In this document: piece by piece, positions 58,825 to 64,000 of the stretch
Layout: every line of letters begins with the position of its first letter
Numbering within the stretch: the stretch's first letter is position 1
NCBI GenBank assembly: GCA_020632715.1
Contig: JACKFA010000006.1
Span: forward strand, 310,001-374,000
DNA from: Deltaproteobacteria bacterium
GTDB lineage: Bacteria; Myxococcota_A; UBA9042; PHBI01
Direction of reading: 5' to 3'
Length of the DNA: 64,000 nucleotides
Program-made: the position numbers and the translations under genes
The notes under the pieces: generated by a model
The model's input: only the letters and a program-made list of their open reading frames with translations
The model's database searches: none
Told to the model about the DNA's origin: nothing

Positions 58825-60423
58825 ATGCTGAAGTCGAAGACCCCGCTCCTCGTGGGGCTCCTGGTGATCGTCGCGGCGGTCGCCTTCGTCTTCACGTTCG
58901 GCTCGCTCGACACCGGCATGGACGCGGCCGACGGCTACCGCGTGTACGCGCGCTTCGACGACGCCACCGGCCTCGTGTCGAACTCGCGCATCATGCTCTC
59001 GGGCATCGAGGTCGGGCGGCTCGGCAAGATCGAGCTCGACCCGGAGCAGCCCGACATGGCGCGCGTCGAGCTCCTCGTGCGGAAGGACATCGGGCTCCAC
59101 AAGGGGCTCTACGACGAGCGGCAGGGCCTCTGGGTCGACGGCGCCACCGCGACGCGGCGGCAGGCGAGCCTCATCGGCGACTACTACGTGGCGCTCACGC
59201 CTGGCATCAAGGGGCCGCTCCTCGGCGAGGGCGACTACATCCCGAACGTCATCAGCCAGACGGGCTTCGGCGCCGTACTGAAGAACCTCGAGGACGCGTC
59301 GAGCTCGGTCTTCCCGAAGCTCGACGCCATCACGGACGACATCAAGGCCATCACGGGCGGGCTCCGGAAGACGCTCGGCGAGGAGAACGCGGTGGCGGAT
59401 CTGAAACAGATCCGCACGGACATCGCGAAGACCACGGAGAACGTCGCGGCGCTCACCGGTGAGCTCCGCACGTTCCTCAGGACCGACATCTACCCGCGCG
59501 GGAGCGACATCCAGCAGATCCTCTCGCACATCGACCGCACGGCGGCGACGCTCGAGGCGGCGACGGCGCGCACGGCGGCGTCGGTCGACAAGATCGCCGC
59601 GAGCATGGAGACGGCGTCGCTCGACGTGCGGCGCTTCATAAGCGACCAGACGGCGAGCGCCGGCACCGCGAAGGACGGCACGGTCGCCCACGCTATCGCG
59701 CGCCTCGACCACAACATGGCGATCCTCGAGGGCACCCTCGAGAACGTGCGCTCCATCACAGCGCAGGTGGAGCAGGGGAAGAGCACCGTCGGGCGGCTCC
59801 TCACCGACGACAAGCTCATCACCGACATCGAGCGCGTCGTGGCCGACGTCTCCGACTACACCTCCACCTTCTCGCGCACGCAGATCAAGCTCGGCTTCCG
59901 CACCGACTACTTCGTCGGCCGCGGCGCCTTCAAGAACACCATCGACGTGTCGCTCCACCCGCGGCCCGACAAGTACTACCTCCTCCAGATCGTCGACGAC
60001 CCCGTCGGGCGCACGGTCTCGACGCGCCGCGTCACGACCACGAACGACCCGCGCGTGCCGCCGGTGCTCGTCGAGGACATCCAGGAGACCACGAGCCAGC
60101 TCAAGATCTCGGTCGAGATCGCGAAGCGCTGGGATTTCCTGACGTTCCGCTACGGCATCATCGAGAACTCGGGCGGCCTCGGCATCGACGCGACGCTCCT
60201 CGACGACGCGCTGAACTTCAAGTTCGACATCTTCGAGTTCGGGCACGACACGTACCCGCGCCTGCGCCTCCTCGGCGAGTGGGAGTTCCTCACGCACTTC
60301 GTGCTCGCGGCCGGCATCGACGACATCCTGAACGCGGGCTCGCGCGACTGGTTCGTGGGCCTCGGGGTGCGCTTCGTCGACGACGACATCAAGGCGATCC
60401 TGCCGCTCGCGCCTTCACCTTGA
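58825..60423 (+). CDS. MCE-domain protein (MlaD-type) with long C-terminal beta-rich region
   Basis: 532 residues, much longer than MlaD. An N-terminal membrane helix (LLVGLLVIVAAVAFVFTFG) precedes one MCE domain (~35-125; RVYARFDDATGLVSNSRIML, IEVGRLGKIEL). A long helical stretch (~150-340, with VAALTGELRTFLRTDIYPRG and IAASMETASLDVRRFI) could form the extended tube or hexamer arm. From ~350 the chain becomes beta-rich (LKISVEIAKRWDFLTFRYGI, LRLLGEWEFLTHFVLAAGI, WFVGLGVRFVDDD), like outer-membrane strands. It might span from inner to outer membrane. Partner of MlaE. Confidence 0.85.
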   Translation: MLKSKTPLLVGLLVIVAAVAFVFTFGSLDTGMDAADGYRVYARFDDATGLVSNSRIMLSGIEVGRLGKIELDPEQPDMARVELLVRKDIGLHKGLYDERQGLWVDGATATRRQASLIGDYYVALTPGIKGPLLGEGDYIPNVISQTGFGAVLKNLEDASSSVFPKLDAITDDIKAITGGLRKTLGEENAVADLKQIRTDIAKTTENVAALTGELRTFLRTDIYPRGSDIQQILSHIDRTAATLEAATARTAASVDKIAASMETASLDVRRFISDQTASAGTAKDGTVAHAIARLDHNMAILEGTLENVRSITAQVEQGKSTVGRLLTDDKLITDIERVVADVSDYTSTFSRTQIKLGFRTDYFVGRGAFKNTIDVSLHPRPDKYYLLQIVDDPVGRTVSTRRVTTTNDPRVPPVLVEDIQETTSQLKISVEIAKRWDFLTFRYGIIENSGGLGIDATLLDDALNFKFDIFEFGHDTYPRLRLLGEWEFLTHFVLAAGIDDILNAGSRDWFVGLGVRFVDDDIKAILPLAPSP

Positions 60424-60498
60424 CCCGGCGGGGCGGCGGTTGGTAAGGGCAGCCGCCGCGGCGCGCGAGACGGCGCGCGCGGGGCAGGTGGGCGAGCG

Positions 60499-61926
60499 AT
60501 GACGACGACGACGAACCTGTTCCAGACGGGGCCTGGGGGCGAGCCGCTCGCGGCCGGCACCCCGCGGCGCCGCTTCGTTCACGTGCAGACCTTCGGCTGC
60601 CAGATGAACGTGAACGACACGGATCGGATCCTCCAGGTCCTGACGCCGTTCGGCTACGCGGCCACCGACGACCCCGCTCAGGCCGACCTCATCCTGCTCA
60701 ACACGTGCAGCGTGCGCGACAAGGCCGAGCAGAAGATGATGTCGCAGCTCGGTCGGCTCGCCCCGCTGAAAGAGTACAACGACGACCTCGTCCTCGGCGT
60801 CGCGGGCTGCGTCGCGCAGCAGGAGGGGGAGCGGCTCCTGCAGAAGGTCCCGTACCTCGACCTCGTGTTCGGGCCGGACCACGTGGGTGACCTGCCGTCG
60901 CTGCTCGACCGCGTGCGCGGCTCGAAGGAGCGCGTCTCGGAGACGACCTTCTTCAAGCGCAAGGACTACGCCTTCATCGAGGCCGAGCCCCCGGCCGAGG
61001 TGCGCGTCTCCGAGTTCGTCACGATCATGAAGGGCTGCGACAAGGTCTGCAGCTTCTGCATCGTGCCGTTCACGCGCGGGCGCGAGGTGTCGAAGGACGC
61101 CGACATGGTCGTCCGCGAGGTCGAGCGGCTCGTGGCGGCCGGCACGCGCGAGGTGACGCTCCTCGGGCAGAACGTGAACTCCTACGGGAAGGACCTCCGC
61201 GGCGACCGCGTGCCGACGTTCGCGCAGCTCCTGCGGCGGGTGGACGCGATCCCCGGCCTCGAGCGGCTCCGCTTCACGACGTCGCACCCGATGGACGCCA
61301 TCGACGACCTCATCGCCTGCTTCTCCGACCTCCGCACCCTCTGCGAGTACTTCCACCTGCCGGTGCAGTCGGGGAGCGACCGCGTGCTGCGCGCGATGCG
61401 CCGCTCGTACACGCGCGAGGGCTACCTCGAGAAGGTCGCGAAGCTCCGCGCGCGCTGCCCGGGGATCGCGCTCTCGACGGACATCATCGTGGGCTTCCCG
61501 GGGGAGACCGACGAGGAGCTCGAGGAGACGCTCTCGCTGCTCGCGGAGGTGCGCTACGACAGCATCTTCGCGTTCAAGTACAGCGAGCGCCCGGGCACGA
61601 AGGCGGCCGAGATGGAGGACAGCGTCCCCGAGGAGGTCAAGCGCGAGCGCCTCGCGCGCGTGCTGGCCCTCCAGGACGAGGTGACGCGGGCGCGGATGAA
61701 GGCGTACGAGGGCGAGACGCTCGAGGTGCTGGTCGAGGGGCCGTCGCGGATGGCGTCGAAGGGCGTCGCGGACCGGTGGCAGATGATGGGGCGGACGCGC
61801 ACGAACATCATCGTGAACTTCCCCGTGCCGATGGGGGAGTTCTGGGCCAAGCGCTGGATCGGCCAGCTCGCAACCGTTACTGTCGAGGAGGCGAAGTCGA
61901 ACAGTCTCTTCGGGAGGCTCGCCTAG
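60499..61926 (+). CDS. miaB: tRNA-2-methylthio-N6-dimethylallyladenosine synthase
   Basis: 475 residues. It is a radical-SAM methylthiotransferase modifying A37 of tRNAs that read UNN codons. The N-terminal iron-sulfur domain has FGCQMNVNDTDRI, LNTCSVRDKAEQK and GVAGCVAQQ. The radical-SAM site is KGCDKVCSFCIVPFTRG, with CxxxCxxC, followed by EVTLLGQNVNSYG, RFTTSHPMDAIDDL and STDIIVGFPGETDEE. A C-terminal TRAM domain (LEVLVEGPSRM, GRTRTNIIVNFP) binds tRNA. Start ATG 60499. Confidence 0.95.
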   Translation: MTTTTNLFQTGPGGEPLAAGTPRRRFVHVQTFGCQMNVNDTDRILQVLTPFGYAATDDPAQADLILLNTCSVRDKAEQKMMSQLGRLAPLKEYNDDLVLGVAGCVAQQEGERLLQKVPYLDLVFGPDHVGDLPSLLDRVRGSKERVSETTFFKRKDYAFIEAEPPAEVRVSEFVTIMKGCDKVCSFCIVPFTRGREVSKDADMVVREVERLVAAGTREVTLLGQNVNSYGKDLRGDRVPTFAQLLRRVDAIPGLERLRFTTSHPMDAIDDLIACFSDLRTLCEYFHLPVQSGSDRVLRAMRRSYTREGYLEKVAKLRARCPGIALSTDIIVGFPGETDEELEETLSLLAEVRYDSIFAFKYSERPGTKAAEMEDSVPEEVKRERLARVLALQDEVTRARMKAYEGETLEVLVEGPSRMASKGVADRWQMMGRTRTNIIVNFPVPMGEFWAKRWIGQLATVTVEEAKSNSLFGRLA

Positions 61927-61938
61927 GGCAAGGGTCGG

Positions 61939-62550
61939 ATGGACGCAGGGCACGACGAGGAAGAGGTGGTCCCGATGCGCGTCGGCGGCATCGTGGTCGA
62001 CCCGCGCTCGCAGGTGCCGGTGGTCGTCCTGCGCGGGCTCGCCGAGCCGCGGCTCTACCTGCCGATCTTCATCGGTGGCCTCGAGGCGACGTCGATCGCG
62101 ACGGTGCTCGCGGACGTGGATCTGCCGCGCCCGATGACGCACGACCTGATGGCGAGCCTCGTCCGGACGCTCGGCAGCACGGTGGAGCGCATCACGGTGA
62201 CGCGGCTCGTCGAGGGCACGTTCTACGCCGAGGTGACGCTCGTCGACGCCGAGGACAACGTGTACCACGTGGACGCGCGCCCCTCGGACTCCATCGCGCT
62301 CGCGCTGCGGGTGAGCGCGCCGATCTTCGTCGCGCGCGAGGTCATCGCCGAGGCGGGGGCGCTCGCGGACCCCGAGACGCTCGAGGGCGCAGGGGAGGGC
62401 GGCGAGGGCGAGGTCGAGGCGGCGGCGCCGCCCGCGCCGGACGCGCCGACGGATCTCGTCGAGGGGGACGGGCCGTCCGCGCTCGTCGACGGGCAGGACG
62501 TGCGCCTCGAGGACCTCGAGCCGGGCTCGTTCGGCAAGTACAAGATGTGA
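61939..62550 (+). CDS. Bifunctional nuclease family (DUF151) protein
   Basis: 203 residues. Core (~14-125) has the family pattern: VGGIVVDPRSQVPVVVLRG, YLPIFIGGLEATSIATVLAD, RPMTHDLMASLVRTLGS and RPSDSIALALRVSAPIFVA, with the SDSIALALR motif. The rest is an acidic, Ala-rich tail. The family has nuclease activity in plants and often follows miaB or similar genes. It begins 12 bp after miaB, so co-transcription is likely. Confidence 0.9.
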   Translation: MDAGHDEEEVVPMRVGGIVVDPRSQVPVVVLRGLAEPRLYLPIFIGGLEATSIATVLADVDLPRPMTHDLMASLVRTLGSTVERITVTRLVEGTFYAEVTLVDAEDNVYHVDARPSDSIALALRVSAPIFVAREVIAEAGALADPETLEGAGEGGEGEVEAAAPPAPDAPTDLVEGDGPSALVDGQDVRLEDLEPGSFGKYKM

Positions 62551-62583
62551 GCTGAGCGTGGCCTCCTGACCGGAGCGGCGTCG

Positions 62584-62940
62584 ATGCGTGCGTCACTGTG
62601 GGCGCTGTGCGTGCTCGTGTGGGCGGTGGTCGGGGCGCTCCTGCTCACGCCGATGTCGGGCGGCGACGGCGGGTTGCCGCTCCCCGACAAGGTCTTGCAC
62701 GCGGGGGCCTGGGCGGCGCTCGCGGGGTCGCTCTGGCTCGCGCTGTCGCTGCCGCTCCGGCGACGGGCGGTGGCGGTCCTCGCGGCGTGCCTCGTCTACG
62801 CGGTCGCGACCGAGCTCTTGCAGGGGCTCGTGCCGACGCGCTCGACGGACGCCTGGGACGCGGCCGCGGACATGGCGGGCGCGGCGGTCGCGGTGGCGGC
62901 GCTCACGCTCCTGGCGCGGGGCCGGCGACGGCAGGTGTGA
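62584..62940 (+). CDS. VanZ-like family membrane protein
   Basis: 118 residues with four hydrophobic segments. The VanZ signature is visible: LPLPDKVLHAGAWAALAGSL with the His in an otherwise hydrophobic helix, then LLQGLVPTRSTDAWDAAADM, in which the Q-x-x-x-P-x-R-x-x-x-x-D region is conserved. Named for a teicoplanin-resistance gene, but most homologues have no known role. Ends directly at the cluster of overlapping dyads before the EF-G gene. Confidence 0.85.
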   Translation: MRASLWALCVLVWAVVGALLLTPMSGGDGGLPLPDKVLHAGAWAALAGSLWLALSLPLRRRAVAVLAACLVYAVATELLQGLVPTRSTDAWDAAADMAGAAVAVAALTLLARGRRRQV

Positions 62941-62995
62941 CGCGCTGCGTCAGGTTGCGTCACGAAGCGTGACGCGCCGCGTCATGCGGTGACGC
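62938..62995. repeat. Four overlapping GCGTCA/TGACGC inverted repeats
   Basis: TGACGC-GCT-GCGTCA (62938-62952), GCGTCAC-GAAGC-GTGACGC (62957-62975), TGACGCG-C-CGCGTCA (62970-62984) and GCGTCA-TGCGG-TGACGC (62979-62995). They lie between convergent genes, so a bidirectional terminator is one reading; an iterated protein site is another. Confidence 0.6.
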
Positions 62996-63294
62996 TCTGG
63001 GCGCAAGTGGCCGTCCAGAGACCGCTTTCACCACGGAGACACGGAGGAGAGGAGGGGCACGGAGAGGACGGAGCAGGTCAGGGCGCGTCGCCCTCTCCGT
63101 GCTCCCTCCGTGTCTCCGTGTCTCCGTGGTCACGTTCTGACCGGGCTCGTCGCACGGAGAAGGGGAGGGGGCACGGAGAGGACGGAGCAGGTCAGGGCGC
63201 GTCGCCCTCTCCGTGCTCCCTCCGTATCTCCGTGTCTCCGTGGTCACGTTCTGACCGGGCTCGTCGCGGGTCAGCGCGCGACGAGCGCGCCGCG
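62996..63294. other. Intergenic region filled by a duplicated CACGGAG hairpin unit
   Basis: With the dyad cluster this makes a 354-bp gap between convergent genes (62941-63294). It is almost entirely CACGGAG-family repeat in opposed orientations, described below. Confidence 0.75.
63030..63277. repeat. Tandem duplication of a 114-bp hairpin unit, CACGGAG family
   Basis: Units begin at 63054 and 63168. Each contains CACGGAGAGG paired with CCTCTCCGTG, an inner AGGGCG-CGT-CGCCCT stem, and a reverse-oriented TCCGTGTCTCCGTGGTCACG head. The left end has a forward head, ACCACGGAGACACGGAG. Confidence 0.85.
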
Positions 63295-64000
63295 TCAGAC
63301 CACGTCGTAGTGGCTGAAGGTCATCGTGAACGACGCGCGGCCCTGCGTCAGCGACCGGAGCTCGGTCGTGTAGCCGAACATCGCCTCGATGGGCGCCATG
63401 ACCTTGATGACGGAGGTCTGCGGCGTGACCTCCTCCATGTGCTCGATGCGCCCGCGCCGCTGGTTGATGCTGCCGATCACGTCGCCCGTGTGCTCGGGCG
63501 GGGTCGAGATCTCGACGTTCGCGATCGGCGACAGCCGCACGGGCGTCGCCTGCGCCATCGCCTTCCGGAGCGCGCCGGACGCGGCGATCGTGTAGCCGAT
63601 GGGCTTGCTCGCGCCGTCCTTCCAGCCGACCCCGGTGACCGTGACCGTCACGTCCTGCACGGTGTCCCCGGCGAGTACGCCCGAGCGGAGCTGGTTCTCG
63701 AGGCCGTCCTTGATGGCCTTCCTGAGCGCGTCGTTGAGCCACGGCGGCGGCAGCTCGTTCGCCTTCGGCCAGGCCCAGACGATGTCGTTCCCGGCGCCGC
63801 GCGTCGCGGGCTCGACCGACACCGAGACCTGCCCGAAGAGCGACTCGCCCTCGGCGCTGCGGTCGAAGATCTCCTCGACGCTCGCGGTGCCGTTGATGGT
63901 CTCGGCGTAGACGACCTGCGGCCGCCCCGTGCGCACCGGCACGCCGAACTCGCGCTTCAGGCGGTCCGTCAGGATGTCGAGGTGGAGCTCGCCCATGCCG
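63295..64000 (-). CDS. Elongation factor G, C-terminal part (partial)
   Basis: About 235 residues: the C-terminal domains III-V of EF-G; the gene continues past the window's right edge. Motifs: MGELHLDILTDRLKREFGVP, RPQVVYAETINGTASVEEIF, then GDVIGSINQRRGRIEHMEE and VIKVMAPIEAMFGYTTELRS near the end. EF-G drives translocation and ribosome recycling. The spacing and wording (for example YAETINGTA) differ somewhat from the main fusA copy, so it may be the second, divergent EF-G many bacteria have; the GTPase domain is not in view. Confidence 0.9.
   Translation of the reverse strand, partial: GMGELHLDILTDRLKREFGVPVRTGRPQVVYAETINGTASVEEIFDRSAEGESLFGQVSVSVEPATRGAGNDIVWAWPKANELPPPWLNDALRKAIKDGLENQLRSGVLAGDTVQDVTVTVTGVGWKDGASKPIGYTIAASGALRKAMAQATPVRLSPIANVEISTPPEHTGDVIGSINQRRGRIEHMEEVTPQTSVIKVMAPIEAMFGYTTELRSLTQGRASFTMTFSHYDVV

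Noticed and set aside
1..64000. tRNA or rRNA genes
   Set aside because: No GGTTCGA-type T-arm with a matching acceptor stem, and no rRNA-like conserved stretch was seen. A covariance-model scan would be decisive.

Overview
The window is a stretch of very GC-rich bacterial chromosome carrying housekeeping genes and many envelope genes. A 1856-residue surface protein has a choice-of-anchor L domain, a DUF4215-type Cys motif, Asp-rich calcium repeats and a MYXO-CTERM-like tail. With the many lipoproteins, PEGA, FHA, HDOD and EAL proteins, this points to Myxococcota. The order cannot be settled from the sequence alone.

Layout. 1-8342: end of one secreted Cys-rich protein, a hybrid histidine kinase, and the giant surface protein. 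8715-15695: a tightly coupled five-gene envelope operon (PEGA protein, Yip1-like membrane protein, outer-membrane-type protein, small exported protein, long Pro-rich lipoprotein) whose last two genes are broken by about six apparent frameshifts. 15706-24839: an amino-acid oxidase fused to an HD phosphohydrolase, a SirB1-like protein, an acyl-CoA ligase, TyrA, a small membrane protein, an AroH-PheA fusion with one apparent frameshift, a Lon-N protein and BtpA. 24898-33885: VapBC, a kinase and REC-HDOD pair, Uma2, a Thr-motif protein, REC-EAL, a barrel protein, a lipoprotein and an unknown gene. 34054-44300: aroA, pepA, small proteins, a UshA-like lipoprotein, crcB, a lipoprotein, prfB with its programmed frameshift, and two zinc-ribbon membrane proteins. 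44282-51993: HAD phosphatase, gpsA and a PlsB-like acyltransferase, then an FAD protein, a TolC-like protein and MlaC. 52563-57859: two FHA proteins and thiSGE. 58021-64000: mlaE, mlaD, miaB, a DUF151 nuclease, VanZ-like, and the end of an EF-G gene.

How they fit. Aromatic amino-acid synthesis is represented by aroA, tyrA and aroH-pheA. Glycerolipid synthesis (gpsA, acyltransferase, candidate phosphatidate phosphatase) sits near phospholipid-trafficking genes (tolC-like, mlaC; mlaE and mlaD further on, with no mlaF in the window). Signalling is served by hybrid kinase, REC-HDOD, REC-EAL and FHA modules.

DNA-level structure. Four intergenic regions carry copies of a purine-rich repeat built on CACGGAGACACGGAG. 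Separately, a 15-bp dyad (NNNTGCR-N-YGCANNN) occurs in pairs 56 bp apart at three loci (one partner weak) and 66 bp apart at a fourth. Two of these pairs delimit sharp islands of abnormal codon use inside genes. I regard this as the most unusual signal here. No rRNA, tRNA, CRISPR array, transposase or phage gene was seen.
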